64,000 nucleotides of DNA from contig NZ_BJFL01000004.1 in NCBI RefSeq assembly GCF_005405885.1, positions 62,001 to 126,000 on the forward strand, written 5' to 3'. The notes beneath the pieces are model-generated. The model searched no databases and was not told where the DNA came from. It worked only from the letters and a program-made list of their open reading frames with translations. The position numbers and the translations under genes are program-made. Source of the DNA: Gandjariella thermophila. Its GTDB lineage: Bacteria; Actinomycetota; Actinomycetes; Mycobacteriales; Pseudonocardiaceae. Positions 8,249-17,521 of this stretch are shown one piece after another (positions within the stretch are counted from its first letter, which is position 1; the number at the start of each line of letters is the position of its first letter).

Positions 8249-8965
8249 TCAGCCGGCGGCCACGGCCTCCACCATCCGGGCGATGAGGGTGGCCGCCTTC
8301 TCCGGCTCGGTCAGCATCGCCAGATGGTCGGCATCCCACCGGTCGACCAGCCAGCCAAGCTGCTCCGCCCGCCGCGCCGCGGCCTCGTACGGCTCGCTCA
8401 GCCGCAGGTAGCCGCAGCCGCTCGCGGGCGGCCACGCGGCGGCACTCGGCGCCGCCTCCTCGAAGTAGTCCAGCGGGATCTCCGGAAGCTCCGCCACGAA
8501 CCGGCCGCGCAGGTCGGCCTGCGGCAGCAACGCCGCCACCGCGCTGGCCGGAAACCATTCGTTCCACGGCGGCAGCCGTCCCTCGCGGACCAGGCGGGAC
8601 AGTTCGGCGCGCTGCTCCACGGGCGCGATGTCCCACCAGCTCGCGCCGGCGTACGGCAACATCGCGTCGACGAACACGGCGGCGGTCGCCCTGCCGGCCA
8701 GGGCGTCGGCCACGCCGGGCAGCAGCGCCCCCGCCGCGCTGTGGGCGACCAGCACCACCTGACCTGCCGGATGGGCGCTGTCCACGGCCCGGGCCGCGGC
8801 TTTCGCGAGCCTGGCGTGGTACGGCGGACCGCCCGCGACCACACCCGCCAGCGAGGGCACCACGACGGGGTAGCCAAGCCGCCGCAGCCGCGCCGCGGTC
8901 GGGGTCCACGTCAGCGGACCGACGAGCGGGCTGTGCACCAACGCCAGGGCCGGCGGGGCGGTCAT
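8249..8965 (-). CDS. alpha/beta hydrolase
   Basis: About 238 residues from the ATG at 8965 (an ATG six codons earlier is also possible). The nucleophile elbow reads VAHSAAG (Ser as nucleophile), preceded by a typical core beta-strand, and the WDADHLAML segment near the C-terminus supplies the catalytic His. The N-terminal LVHSPLVGPLTWTPTA is usual for small actinobacterial hydrolases annotated as esterase or AB-hydrolase 6 type. It stands alone, divergent from the pirin gene. No substrate can be proposed. Confidence 0.8.
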   Translation of the reverse strand: MTAPPALALVHSPLVGPLTWTPTAARLRRLGYPVVVPSLAGVVAGGPPYHARLAKAAARAVDSAHPAGQVVLVAHSAAGALLPGVADALAGRATAAVFVDAMLPYAGASWWDIAPVEQRAELSRLVREGRLPPWNEWFPASAVAALLPQADLRGRFVAELPEIPLDYFEEAAPSAAAWPPASGCGYLRLSEPYEAAARRAEQLGWLVDRWDADHLAMLTEPEKAATLIARMVEAVAAG

Positions 8966-9134
8966 GTACCGATGATTGCGCACCCTGCCGTGTCCCCGCG
9001 CGCACCAGGTGGGCGAGCCGTTCCGGCCAGCGGCAGGCGGTACGGCGCCAGGTCCGGCGGCACCACACCACCGTCCGGGAAGAAAACCGCCCGGCGGCGT
9101 TGTTTACCATTCAACCAGTCAGTGGAGGTGCCTG

Positions 9135-10124
9135 ATGCCAGCCGTGACCGTTGCCGACCTGACCGACCTGGCCCGCATCCCCGAGCCGCCGGCGGGCAGC
9201 CCCGAGCGCCCGATCGCCTCGGTGACCGATGCCCCGTCGGGCCTGGAGGGTGAGGGCTTCCCGGTCCGCCGTGCCTTCGCCGGCGTCGACCTTCGGCTGC
9301 TCGACCCGTTCATCCACATGGACCAGATGGGTGAGGTCGAGTACGCACCGGGCGAGCCCAGGGGCACGGCCTGGCACCCGCACCGCGGCTTCGAGACCGT
9401 CACCTACATGATCGACGGGACCTTCGAGCACGCCGACTCCAACGGCGGCGGCGGGGTGATCACCAACGGCGACACCCAGTGGATGACGGCCGGCGGCGGC
9501 ATCCTGCACATCGAGAAGCCGCCCGAGGCGCTGGTCACCTCCGGCGGCCTGTTCCACGGGCTCCAGCTGTGGGTGAACCTGCCGCGCACGCTCAAGTTCG
9601 CTCCCCCGCGCTACCAGGACCTGCGCGGCCACGAGTCGACCCTGCTCAGCAGCGCCGATGGCGGGGCGCTGGTGCGGGTGATCGCCGGCGAGATCGCCGG
9701 GCACACCGGTCCCGGGTCCACCCACACGCCGATGATCATGCTGCACGCCACGCTGAGCCCGGGCGCCCGGCTGCGGCTGCCCTGGCGGCGCGACTTCAAC
9801 GCCCTGGCCTACGTGCTGAACGGGAACGGCACGGTGGGCGTGGAGGGCCGGCCGGTACACACCGGTCAACTCACCGTGTTCGGCCCGGGCGGTGACACGA
9901 TCACCCTCGGCGGTGCGGCCCACCAGGAGTCCCGCAGCCCGAACCTGGACGTGGTCCTGCTCGGTGGCGCGCCGATCCGAGAGCCGGTCGCCTGGGCCGG
10001 GCCGTTCGTGATGAACACCCGCGCCGAGGTGATCCAGGCGTTCGAGGACTACCAGGCCGGCCGGCTGGGCACCGTCCCGGCCGAGCACATGCCGCACGGC
10101 TCGGTCGGCGGCAGCACGGCCTAA
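9135..10124 (+). CDS. pirin-family protein
   Basis: 329 residues of a bicupin. The start is the ATG at 9135 with GGAGG seven bases upstream; upstream in-frame codons are low-quality. The N-terminal cupin carries the pirin metal site in [13 protein letters not shown], and the segment [14 protein letters not shown] corresponds to the family motif ending in the remaining metal ligands; QLWVNLP is also diagnostic. Pirins bind Fe and some act as quercetinases or redox-dependent regulators. The gene is convergent with cysQ, and the two stop codons overlap (TAA on plus, TAG on minus), so little room exists for a terminator. Confidence 0.92.
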   Translation: MPAVTVADLTDLARIPEPPAGSPERPIASVTDAPSGLEGEGFPVRRAFAGVDLRLLDPFIHMDQMGEVEYAPGEPRGTAWHPHRGFETVTYMIDGTFEHADSNGGGGVITNGDTQWMTAGGGILHIEKPPEALVTSGGLFHGLQLWVNLPRTLKFAPPRYQDLRGHESTLLSSADGGALVRVIAGEIAGHTGPGSTHTPMIMLHATLSPGARLRLPWRRDFNALAYVLNGNGTVGVEGRPVHTGQLTVFGPGGDTITLGGAAHQESRSPNLDVVLLGGAPIREPVAWAGPFVMNTRAEVIQAFEDYQAGRLGTVPAEHMPHGSVGGSTA

Positions 10125-10870
10125 ACCGTGCGGAGCGCGGCGAGTAGCCGCTCGGCCAGGTCGGGCCGGCAGATCAGCAGGTCCGGCAGGTACGGTCGGG
10201 GCTGGTTGTAGCGCAGCGGTGCGCCGTCGATGCGGGACGCATGCAGCCCGGCGGCGAGCGCGACGCCGACCGGCGCGGCGGAGTCCCACTCGTACTGGCC
10301 GCCCGCGTGCACGTAGGCGTCGGCCTCGCCGCGCAGCACCGCCATGGCCTTGGCGCCGGCCGAGCCCATGGTGTGCACCTCGCCGCCGACGTCCGCGGCG
10401 AGCGCGCCGATGAACGCGGGTGGCCGGGTGTCGCTGACCAGCAGCCGCGGCCGGTCCCGTGGTGCGCCGCCGGCCCGCCACGGGGCGCCCTCGCCGGTGT
10501 AGACCTCACCACGGGCGGGCTGGGCGACCGCGGCGGCGGTGAGGCCGCGCCCGGACTGCCACAGCGCGACATGCACCGCCCAGTCGGCCCGGCCGGGGAT
10601 GCCGAACTCGCGCGTCCCGTCGAGCGGGTCCACGATCCACACCCGGTCCGCCGCCAGCCGGGCCGGGTCGTCCGCGGACTCCTCGGAGAGCACCGCGTCG
10701 CCGGGCCGCTCCTCGGCCAGCCGCTCCAGCAGGAACGCGTTCGACGCCGCGTCGCCGCGCCGGCCGAGCAGCTTCGGATCGTCGCCGGTCCACTCGGCAC
10801 GCAGGGCGAGCAGCAACCGCCCGGCCCCCTCGGCGAGTCGCGCGGCAAGACGGGTGTCAGCGGCGTTCAC
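10121..10870 (-). CDS. cysQ: 3'(2'),5'-bisphosphate nucleotidase (CysQ-like inositol monophosphatase family)
   Basis: 249 residues. The metal-binding motif [13 protein letters not shown] is the family signature and matches CysQ better than inositol monophosphatase; SEESADDP supplies the first acidic cluster and WDSAAP the C-terminal one. The GTG start overlaps the stop of cysNC (GTGA). By family it hydrolyses PAP (3'-phosphoadenosine 5'-phosphate), the by-product of PAPS-using sulfotransferases. Its place as the third gene after cysD and cysNC supports this over an inositol-phosphate role. Confidence 0.88.
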   Translation of the reverse strand: MNAADTRLAARLAEGAGRLLLALRAEWTGDDPKLLGRRGDAASNAFLLERLAEERPGDAVLSEESADDPARLAADRVWIVDPLDGTREFGIPGRADWAVHVALWQSGRGLTAAAVAQPARGEVYTGEGAPWRAGGAPRDRPRLLVSDTRPPAFIGALAADVGGEVHTMGSAGAKAMAVLRGEADAYVHAGGQYEWDSAAPVGVALAAGLHASRIDGAPLRYNQPRPYLPDLLICRPDLAERLLAALRTV

Positions 10871-12687
10871 CGGTCGAGAAAGGCGAGCACGCGGCCGGCC
10901 ATCGTCGCCGGGTCCCCGTCCTCGGGACGGAGCACCACCTCGGCCGAGCGCGGCGCCTCGTAGGGGTCGTCCACCCCGGTGAATCCGGTGATCTCACCGG
11001 CCCGCGCCCGGGCGTACATGCCCTTCGGGTCGCGGGCCTCGCAGACCTCGATCGGCGTGTCGACGAAGACCTCCACGAACGGCAGGCCGGCGGCCTGGTG
11101 CGCCGCCCGCACTCGATCACGGTCGGCCCGGTAAGGGCTGATCAGCGATACTACCGCCACCACTCCGGCGTCAGCGAGGAGCTTCGCCACCTCACCCGTC
11201 CGGCGCACGTTCTCCGCCCGGTCGGCGGCCGAGAAACCGAGATCCGCGTTCAGGCCGTGCCGCAGGTTGTCGCCGTCCAGCAGGTAGGCGGGCCGGCCAG
11301 CGGCGACCAGCCGCCGCTCCACCTCGACCGCGACGCTGGACTTGCCCGACGCGGACAGCCCGGTCAACCACACGGTCAGCCCTCGGGTGGCCCGGTCGTC
11401 CCGGCCGACCGCGGCCGCGTGCCAGACGACGTTCGCCGCGGGCAGCACCGGGCCGATGATCATGCCGGCGGCCACGGTGTTGTTGGTGGCCTCGTCGACG
11501 AGGATGAAGCTGCCGGTGGTGCGGTTCCGGCGGTAGGAGTCGAACAGTAACTGCTGCTGGGTGCGCAGCCGGATGCGGCCGATCTCGTTGAGCGACAACG
11601 AGTGCGCGGACGTGTCGCGGTGCAGCGTGTTGACGTCCAGCCGGTAGTCGACGTCCCGCACCACGGCCCGGGTGCTGCGGGTGGTGTGCTGGACGACGTA
11701 CCGGCTGCCGGGGGTGAGCGTGGACCGCTCGGTGAGCCAGCAGACCATGGCGTCGACGTCCTGGCCGACGTGCGGCCGGTTGCCCCGCCGGCAGATCAGG
11801 TCGCCGCGGCCGACGTCGAGGTCGTCGGCCAGCCGCACGGTGACCGCCTGCGGCGGGAACGCCTCGTCAACCGGCTCGCCGCCGGGCGCGTGGATGGCGG
11901 ACACCGTCGAGGTGAACCCGGAGGGCAGCACCACCACCTCGTCGCCCGGCTTGAACACCCCGCCGGCCACCGTGCCCGCGTAGCCGCGGAAGTCCCGGCC
12001 GCGGACGACGTACTGCACCGGGAGGCGGGCGTCGATGAGGTTGCCGTCCGAGGCGACGTGCACCTCCTCCAGGTGGTGCAGCAACGAGGTGCCCTCGTAC
12101 CACGGCATGTTCGTGGTCCGGTGCACCACGTTGTCCCCGTGCAGCGCGGAGATCGGCACGAAGGTCAGGTCCGGCACGTTCAGCTTCATGGCGAACCGGC
12201 GGAACTCCTCGCGGATCTCCGCGAACCGCTGCTCGGACCAGCCGACCAGGTCCATCTTGTTCACGCACAGCACGAGGTGCTGGATGCCGAGCAGGCTGGC
12301 CAGGAACGCGTGCCGCCGGGACTGCTCGACCACGCCCCGGCGCGCGTCGACGAGGACCAGCGCCAGGTCGGCGGTGGACGCCCCGGTGACCATGTTGCGG
12401 GTGTACTGGATGTGGCCCGGGGTGTCGGCGATGATGAACTTCCGCCGTGGTGTGGCGAAGTAGCGGTGCGCCACGTCGATGGTGATGCCCTGCTCGCGCT
12501 CGGCGCGCAACCCGTCGGTGAGCAGCGCCAGGTTCGGGTAGTCCTCGCCGCGGTCCCGGCTGGTCCGCTCCACCGCGGCCAGCTGGTCCTCGAACAGCGC
12601 CTTCGAGTCGTACAGTAGCCGTCCGATCAAAGTGGACTTTCCGTCGTCCACGCCGCCCGCGGTGGCGAGGCGAAGCAACTGGCCCAT
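10867..12687 (-). CDS. cysNC: bifunctional sulfate adenylyltransferase large subunit / APS kinase
   Basis: 606 residues in two parts. The N-terminal GTPase (about 1-430) has the P-loop [21 protein letters not shown] and NKMD, as in CysN/elongation-factor-like proteins. The C-terminal part (about 435-606) is an APS kinase with the P-loop [19 protein letters not shown] and the R-P-E-D region near the end. With CysD it makes APS from ATP and sulfate, and the kinase part converts APS to PAPS. The ATG shares its A with the TGA of cysD (TGATG). Confidence 0.95.
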   Translation of the reverse strand: MGQLLRLATAGGVDDGKSTLIGRLLYDSKALFEDQLAAVERTSRDRGEDYPNLALLTDGLRAEREQGITIDVAHRYFATPRRKFIIADTPGHIQYTRNMVTGASTADLALVLVDARRGVVEQSRRHAFLASLLGIQHLVLCVNKMDLVGWSEQRFAEIREEFRRFAMKLNVPDLTFVPISALHGDNVVHRTTNMPWYEGTSLLHHLEEVHVASDGNLIDARLPVQYVVRGRDFRGYAGTVAGGVFKPGDEVVVLPSGFTSTVSAIHAPGGEPVDEAFPPQAVTVRLADDLDVGRGDLICRRGNRPHVGQDVDAMVCWLTERSTLTPGSRYVVQHTTRSTRAVVRDVDYRLDVNTLHRDTSAHSLSLNEIGRIRLRTQQQLLFDSYRRNRTTGSFILVDEATNNTVAAGMIIGPVLPAANVVWHAAAVGRDDRATRGLTVWLTGLSASGKSSVAVEVERRLVAAGRPAYLLDGDNLRHGLNADLGFSAADRAENVRRTGEVAKLLADAGVVAVVSLISPYRADRDRVRAAHQAAGLPFVEVFVDTPIEVCEARDPKGMYARARAGEITGFTGVDDPYEAPRSAEVVLRPEDGDPATMAGRVLAFLDR

Positions 12688-13598
12688 CAGAAGTAGCCTT
12701 CCTTCTTCCGGTCCTCCATGCCCGCCTCAGAGATGCGGTCGTCGGCGCGGGTGGCGCCGCGCTCGGTGATCCGCGTGCTGGCGATCTCGGCGACCACCTC
12801 GTCCGGGGTGGCGGCGGTGGACTCCACGCAGCCGGTGCAGGTGGCGTCGCCGACGGTGCGGAATCGCACCAGGGCATCGAACGGCCGCTCGCCCTCGGCG
12901 AGGGTGACGAACCGGGTGTGCGCGAGCAGCATGCCGTCCCGCTCGAACACCGGCCGCCGGTGCGCGTAGTAGAGCGGCGGGAGTTCGATGCGTTCGTCCC
13001 GGATGTACTGCCAGATGTCCAGTTCGGTCCAGTTGGACAGCGGGAAGACGCGGATGTGCTCGCCCCTGCGGTGCCGGCCGTTGTACAGGTTCCACAGCTC
13101 GGGCCGCTGGTTGCGGGGGTCCCACTGGCCGAAGGAGTCGCGGAAGCTGAACACCCGCTCCTTGGCCCGCGCCTTCTCCTCGTCCCGCCGGGCACCACCG
13201 AACACCGCGTCGAAGCCGTGCGTCTCGATGGCCCGCAGCAGGGTGGTGGTCTGCAGCCGGTTGCGGCTCGCCTTCGGCCCGGTCTCCTCCACCACCCGGC
13301 CGGCGTCGATGTCGTCCTGCACGCGCGCGACGACCAGCCGCACGCCGAGCCGCCGCACCGTCCGGTCGCGGAACTCGACGACCTCGTCGAAGTTGTGCCC
13401 GGTGTCCACGTGCAGCACCGGGAACGGCAGCGGCGCCGGCCAGAACGCCCTGGCGGCGACGTGCAGCATCACCACGGAGTCCTTGCCGCCGGAGAAGAGC
13501 AGCACCGGCCGTTCGAAGGTGGCCGCCACCTCGCGGAAGATGTGCACGGCCTCGGCTTCGAGCATCCGCAGATGGCTCAGTTCATAGGTCGCGGTCAC
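12687..13598 (-). CDS. cysD: sulfate adenylyltransferase small subunit
   Basis: 303 residues starting at the GTG (13598) that precedes ATYELSHLRMLEAEA, the usual CysD N-terminus, with AAGGGCGGG upstream. The PP-loop motif LLFSGGKDSVVML (ATP pyrophosphatase), HVDTGHNF and FGGARRDEEKARAKER are diagnostic. First gene of cysD-cysNC-cysQ. No sulfite-reduction genes (cysH, cysI) are next to it, so the operon looks dedicated to PAPS production rather than assimilation; it is divergent from genes that include a sulfotransferase. A promoter overlapped by an operator lies directly upstream. Confidence 0.95.
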   Translation of the reverse strand: MTATYELSHLRMLEAEAVHIFREVAATFERPVLLFSGGKDSVVMLHVAARAFWPAPLPFPVLHVDTGHNFDEVVEFRDRTVRRLGVRLVVARVQDDIDAGRVVEETGPKASRNRLQTTTLLRAIETHGFDAVFGGARRDEEKARAKERVFSFRDSFGQWDPRNQRPELWNLYNGRHRRGEHIRVFPLSNWTELDIWQYIRDERIELPPLYYAHRRPVFERDGMLLAHTRFVTLAEGERPFDALVRFRTVGDATCTGCVESTAATPDEVVAEIASTRITERGATRADDRISEAGMEDRKKEGYF

Positions 13599-13628
13599 GG
13601 TCGAATCCCGCCCTTCACTCGGAGCGAA

Positions 13629-13657
13629 AGTAGAACGGGTTCTTGCACGATGGTCAA
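13629..13657 (-). promoter_or_regulatory. cysD promoter overlapped by a KstR-like inverted repeat
   Basis: On the minus strand TTGACC (13657-13652), a 17-base spacer and TCTACT (13634-13629) form a good sigma70-type promoter with the cysD GTG about 30 bases downstream. The inverted repeat at 13631-13644 (plus strand TAGAACGGGTTCTT) covers the spacer and most of the -10. Its core AAC-nn-GTT with outer T matches the consensus TnnAACnnGTTnnA bound by the TetR-family regulator KstR, except for the last base. A repressor bound here would block cysDNCQ. Confidence 0.65.
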
Positions 13658-13710
13658 GCCGGGAGGAAGCTGACCCGCAGGTATTCCCCCGACCGAGGGA
13701 GGGACGAGCG

Positions 13711-14190
13711 GTGGACCTGGTGACCATCGAGGAGATCCGCCAACTCAAGTACCGCTACCTGCGGAACCTGGACCTCAAGCGGTGGGACGACTTCGCCGAC
13801 ACGCTCACCCCGGACGTCACCGCGAGCTACGGGGAGAACCTCTCCTTCGGCAGCCGGGACGAGGTGGTGGCGTTCATGCGGGAGATGCTCGGACCGGCGA
13901 TCATCACCGTGCACCACTGCCACCACCCGGAGATCGAGGTGGACGGCGACCGCGCCGCCGGGATCTGGCACCTGGACGACACGGTGATCATCACCGAGCA
14001 CCGGATGCTGCTCCGCGGCGCCGCGTTCTACGAGGACAGCTACGTTCGCTGCGACGACGGCCGGTGGCGGATCAGCAAGACCGGCTACCGGCGCACCTAC
14101 GAGGCCACGCTCTCGCTGGACGACGTGCCCAGCTTCCAGTTGACCGCCAACCGGTGGGTCGAACCCGCGACGCAGCCGGCCGCGGAATAG
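13711..14190 (+). CDS. SnoaL-like / nuclear transport factor 2 family protein
   Basis: 159 residues beginning with GTG behind GAGGGAGGG. The N-terminal IEEIRQLKYRYLRNLDLKRWDDF is the usual first helix of small SnoaL-like cone-fold proteins, and the central VHHCHHPEIEVDGDRAAGIWHL forms the strand core. Members include dehydratases, isomerases and cyclases, several in steroid or polyketide pathways. It lies between the two KstR-like sites and 43 bases before the DUF1214 gene, so it may belong to the same steroid-like unit. No catalytic residue can be assigned with confidence. Confidence 0.75.
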   Translation: MDLVTIEEIRQLKYRYLRNLDLKRWDDFADTLTPDVTASYGENLSFGSRDEVVAFMREMLGPAIITVHHCHHPEIEVDGDRAAGIWHLDDTVIITEHRMLLRGAAFYEDSYVRCDDGRWRISKTGYRRTYEATLSLDDVPSFQLTANRWVEPATQPAAE

Positions 14191-14197
14191 TCCGGCG

Positions 14198-14227
14198 TTG
14201 ACCACCACGTAGAACAAGTTCTAGTCT
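14198..14227 (+). promoter_or_regulatory. promoter with KstR-like operator upstream of the DUF1214-SDR-sulfotransferase unit
   Basis: TTGACC (14198-14203) is followed, after 6 bases, by the inverted repeat TAGAACAAGTTCTA (14210-14223), an exact match to TnnAACnnGTTnnA. The downstream end of the repeat runs into a -10 that can be read TCTAGT (14220-14225) or TAGTCT (14222-14227). The layout is nearly the same as in the cysD promoter. Transcription should start within a base or two of the GTG at 14234, so the message is probably leaderless, in line with the absence of a ribosome site. Confidence 0.7.
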
Positions 14228-14233
14228 GGCCTG

Positions 14234-15403
14234 GTGCTGACCCAGCCATTCGCCGACGCGATCGCCGAGGCCGAGAAGATCATCACCAGCGCGCCGCACG
14301 TCCAGGGCGAGCAGGACCTCGTCGAGGGCTACGACTACCTCGCCGGCAGCATCCGCGCGTCGATCCAGATGGCCTGGGCGTACGAGCGGGACTTCCCGTT
14401 CTTCGTGCAGTCCACCGGCCCGTACACCAAGATGGGCCTGGACAACCCGGACACCCTGTACTTCCACGCCCACCTGCGGGACGACGCGGAGTACGTGGTG
14501 ACCGGGAAGCGCGGCACCACCCGCGACCTCAGTTTCCAGGTGCTGAACGGCGACTACTCCCCGGTGGACGTGCCGGACAGCCTGTCCGCGTTCGACGACC
14601 GCACCCTGGAGATCGCCGAGGACGGCGGCTTCCAGGTCCGTTTCGGCCCGGAGAAGTCGGGTGTCGGGCCGAACTACTTCCCGCTCGGCAGGGGTTCGGC
14701 CATGCTCATCGTCCGCGAGGTCTACAGCGACTGGTCCACCGAGCGGCGCGGCATGATCCGCATCCACCGCGCGGACCGGGTGGGCGCCGCCCCTCCCCCG
14801 CTGGCCCGCGACACGCTGACCAAGCGCTACGGCGTGGCCGGCAAGATCCTGATCAGCCGGCTGAAGACGTTCCTCGCCTTTCCCGAGTGGTTCTACCTCA
14901 GGCTGCCGGTGAACACGATGACCGAGCCGCGGCCCACGCCCGGCGGGCTGGCCACCCAGTTCTCCTCGGTCGGCCACTACGACCTGGACGACGAGCAGGT
15001 CATGGTGGTGACCGTGCCCGCGTCGGACGCGCCGTACCAGGGCTTCCAACTGGGCAGCATGTGGTACCTGTCGCTGGACTACATCAACCACCAGACCAGC
15101 CTCACCGCGGACCAGGCCCGCATCGACCCGGACGGGAAGATCCGCTACGTGATCAGCGAGCGGAACCCCGGCGTGACGAACTGGCTGGAGCGCACCGGTC
15201 ACCGCCGCGGCTACCTGCAGATCCGCTGGCAGCGGCTGTCCCGCGAACTCAAGCCGGCGGACGGGCCGGAGGTCGAGGTGATGGACCTCGCCGAGTTGCC
15301 CCGGCGGCTGCCGTACTACGAGCAGGCGCGGATCACGCCGGAGGAGTACGCCGCCCGGATCGCCGAGCGGCAGGCCGCGGTCGCCACCCGGATGCTGGGA
15401 TGA
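14234..15403 (+). CDS. DUF1214-domain protein (Rv3531c-like)
   Basis: 389 residues from a GTG at 14234 that probably forms the 5' end of the mRNA. The C-terminal half carries the DUF1214-type region (GSMWYLSLDYINHQTSLT, then DGKIRYVISERNPGVTNWLE and HRRGYLQIRWQ). There is no membrane segment. The order DUF1214 - SDR - sulfotransferase resembles, from memory, Rv3531c-Rv3530c-Rv3529c of Mycobacterium tuberculosis, within the cholesterol-catabolism region. No activity is known to me for this family. The stop overlaps the next ATG (ATGA). Confidence 0.8.
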   Translation: MLTQPFADAIAEAEKIITSAPHVQGEQDLVEGYDYLAGSIRASIQMAWAYERDFPFFVQSTGPYTKMGLDNPDTLYFHAHLRDDAEYVVTGKRGTTRDLSFQVLNGDYSPVDVPDSLSAFDDRTLEIAEDGGFQVRFGPEKSGVGPNYFPLGRGSAMLIVREVYSDWSTERRGMIRIHRADRVGAAPPPLARDTLTKRYGVAGKILISRLKTFLAFPEWFYLRLPVNTMTEPRPTPGGLATQFSSVGHYDLDDEQVMVVTVPASDAPYQGFQLGSMWYLSLDYINHQTSLTADQARIDPDGKIRYVISERNPGVTNWLERTGHRRGYLQIRWQRLSRELKPADGPEVEVMDLAELPRRLPYYEQARITPEEYAARIAERQAAVATRMLG

Positions 15404-16182
15404 ACGCGCTCCTGCACGACAGGGTCGTCGTGGTCTCCGGGGTCGGCCCGGGGCTGGGCCGGGCCATCGCCGTGCGCAGCGCGCTGGCCGGGGCGGACGT
15501 CGTGCTCGCCGCGCGCACCGAGTCCCGGCTGACCGAGGTGGCCAAGGAGGTCACCGAACTCGGCCGGCGCGCGGTCACCGTGCCCACCGACATCACCGAC
15601 GACGACGCGGCCGCCCACCTGGTCCAGGCCGGCCTCAAGGCGTTCGGCCGGGTGGACACCCTGGTCAACAACGCCTTCGCGATCCCGCCGCTGACCGACC
15701 TGGCCGACGCCGACCTGGACCGCATCCGGCAGGCCTTCGAGACCAACGTGCTGGCCGCGCTGCGGCTGACCCGGCTGTTCAGCCCGGCGCTGGAAGAAGC
15801 CGGCGGCTCCGTCGTGATGATCAACTCGTCGGTGCTGCGGCACTCCCGGCGCACCTTCGGCGCGTACAAGATGAGCAAGGCCAGCCTGCTCGCGCTCGCG
15901 CAGAGCCTGTCCACCGAACTCGGTCCGCGCGGCATCCGGGTCAACTCGGTGGCCCCCGGCTACATCTGGGCCGATTCACTGAAGTGGTACTTCGACTACC
16001 TCGCCAGCGAGCGCGGCGTGCCGCCCCGGCAGGTCTACGAGGAGACCGCGGCCACCATCGACCTGCGCAGGCTGCCGGAAGCGGAGGAGATCGCCGACGC
16101 CGTGGTGTTCCTCGCCTCCGACCTGGCCCGCGCGATCACCGGTCACTGCCTCGACGTCAACGGCGGCGAGTTCCACCACTGA
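15400..16182 (+). CDS. short-chain dehydrogenase/reductase (Rv3530c-like)
   Basis: 260 residues, ATG at 15400 overlapping the DUF1214 stop. The cofactor loop is SGVGPGLGRAIA, NNAF stands for the NNAG motif, and the catalytic Ser (INSS), Tyr and Lys (AYKMSK) are in place. The C-terminal GHCLDVNGGEFHH is usual for classical SDRs. It would be an NAD(P)-dependent alcohol/ketone oxidoreductase. The KstR-like promoter, the operon order and the sulfotransferase point to a sterol or sterol-like substrate, but this is inference. Confidence 0.88.
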   Translation: MNALLHDRVVVVSGVGPGLGRAIAVRSALAGADVVLAARTESRLTEVAKEVTELGRRAVTVPTDITDDDAAAHLVQAGLKAFGRVDTLVNNAFAIPPLTDLADADLDRIRQAFETNVLAALRLTRLFSPALEEAGGSVVMINSSVLRHSRRTFGAYKMSKASLLALAQSLSTELGPRGIRVNSVAPGYIWADSLKWYFDYLASERGVPPRQVYEETAATIDLRRLPEAEEIADAVVFLASDLARAITGHCLDVNGGEFHH

Positions 16183-16191
16183 GGAGTCTCC

Positions 16192-16374
16192 ATGATCGTG
16201 CCAGCTCGCGGCACCGAAGCGACCACAGAGCGCGCTCCGGCCGCCAGGCCGCACGATCCCGAAGGCAGGGCACCCCTTCGCAGCATGTCGGTGGCGCACG
16301 CGAGCTGTGCCCTGCCGACGGGATCGTGGGCGCGCGGACTCGCGTGGAAGGAACTGCACGATGGGCACCGGTAG
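16192..16374 (+). CDS. possible 60-residue small protein
   Basis: A 60-codon frame whose ATG is preceded by GAGGAG at good spacing. It fills the gap between the SDR and the sulfotransferase, and its end overlaps the sulfotransferase start by 14 bases. The protein is Arg/Ala/Pro-rich, has no recognisable domain, and its codon choice is less GC-biased in the third position than that of the neighbours. It could be a translated coupling ORF or merely a non-coding spacer. Confidence 0.25.
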   Translation: MIVPARGTEATTERAPAARPHDPEGRAPLRSMSVAHASCALPTGSWARGLAWKELHDGHR

Positions 16375-17521
16375 GGACAGCGTCGGCACCGTGGACGACC
16401 TGCACGCCTCGGCCACCAGGATCACCGGGCTGGACGACTTCGGCACGGACCACTACCGCGACGGGCTGGCCGTGCTGCTGGAGTCCTACGCGCGGGACGC
16501 CGGGCTGACTCCACCGGGCAACAAGGTGAAGCGGGCGTTCCTGCGCGGCGCGCTGGTGGCCCGGCTGCTCAGTGAGGCGGCGTGGAAGCAGTACCCGGAG
16601 CACGCCGACGTGCGCATCGAGCGCCCGATCTTCGTCACCGGGCTGCCCCGTACCGGCACCACCGCGCTGCACCGGCTGCTCGCCGCCGACCCGGCGCACC
16701 AGGGCCTGGAGGTGTGGCTGACCGAGGTGCCGCAACCCCGGCCGCCGCGCGAGAGCTGGGCGGACAATCCGGTGTTCCAACGCATCCAGGCCGGCTACGA
16801 GCAGCACCACGTGAACCATCCGGAGTTCATGGGCGTGCACCACATGTCCGCCGAGGCGGTCGAGGAATGCTGGCAGTTGCTGCGCCAGTCGATGCGGTCG
16901 ATCTCCTACGAGTGCCTGGCCCACCTGCCCACCTACTCCGCGTGGCTGGCCGGGCAGGACTGGGCCGAGGCCTACCGCAGGCACCGGCGCAACCTCCAGC
17001 TCATCGGCCTGCCGGACGCCGATCGCCGGTGGGTGCTGAAGAACCCCAGCCACCTGTTCGCGCTGGACGCCCTCTTCGCCGTCTACCCGGACGCCCTGGT
17101 GATCCAGACGCACCGATCGCCGCGCACCGCGATCGCCTCGGTGTGCAGCCTGGCCGCGCAGGCCACCGAGGGCTGGTCGGAGACCTTCCGTGGCGCGGTG
17201 ATCGGCCGGGACCAGCTCGAGCTGTGGGCGCGCGGCCTGGCGACGTTCACCGAGGACCGGGCCCGGCTGAACCCGGCGCAGTTCTTCGACGTGCGCTACG
17301 AGGACTTCGTCGCCGATCCGCTGGGCACCGTGGAGGCGATCTACGCGTACTTCGGGCTGCCGCTGACCGGCGAGGCGCGGCACGCGATGCGCGCGCTGCA
17401 CGCGGAGAGCACCTCGGGCGCGACCCGGCCGGCGCACCGCTACCGGCTCGCCGACTTCGGGCTCACCGCCGAGCAGGTCGATGAGCGGTTCGCCGACTAC
17501 CTGCCCACGCTGGCCGGCTGA
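16361..17521 (+). CDS. PAPS-dependent sulfotransferase family protein (Rv3529c-like)
   Basis: 386 residues starting at ATG 16361 behind GGAAGGAA. The PAPS 5'-phosphosulfate loop is FVTGLPRTGTTALHRLL (residues 91-107). The 3'-phosphate site is probably in IQTHRSPRTAIASVCSL, where Arg and Ser follow the family pattern. The C-terminal FFDVRYEDFVADPLGTVEAIYAYFGL is typical of actinobacterial sulfotransferase-family proteins. It would transfer sulfate from PAPS to a hydroxyl of a small molecule. PAPS synthesis (cysDNC) and PAP removal (cysQ) are encoded in the divergent operon, with similar operators on both sides, which strongly supports activity as a real sulfotransferase. Confidence 0.85.
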   Translation: MGTGRDSVGTVDDLHASATRITGLDDFGTDHYRDGLAVLLESYARDAGLTPPGNKVKRAFLRGALVARLLSEAAWKQYPEHADVRIERPIFVTGLPRTGTTALHRLLAADPAHQGLEVWLTEVPQPRPPRESWADNPVFQRIQAGYEQHHVNHPEFMGVHHMSAEAVEECWQLLRQSMRSISYECLAHLPTYSAWLAGQDWAEAYRRHRRNLQLIGLPDADRRWVLKNPSHLFALDALFAVYPDALVIQTHRSPRTAIASVCSLAAQATEGWSETFRGAVIGRDQLELWARGLATFTEDRARLNPAQFFDVRYEDFVADPLGTVEAIYAYFGLPLTGEARHAMRALHAESTSGATRPAHRYRLADFGLTAEQVDERFADYLPTLAG

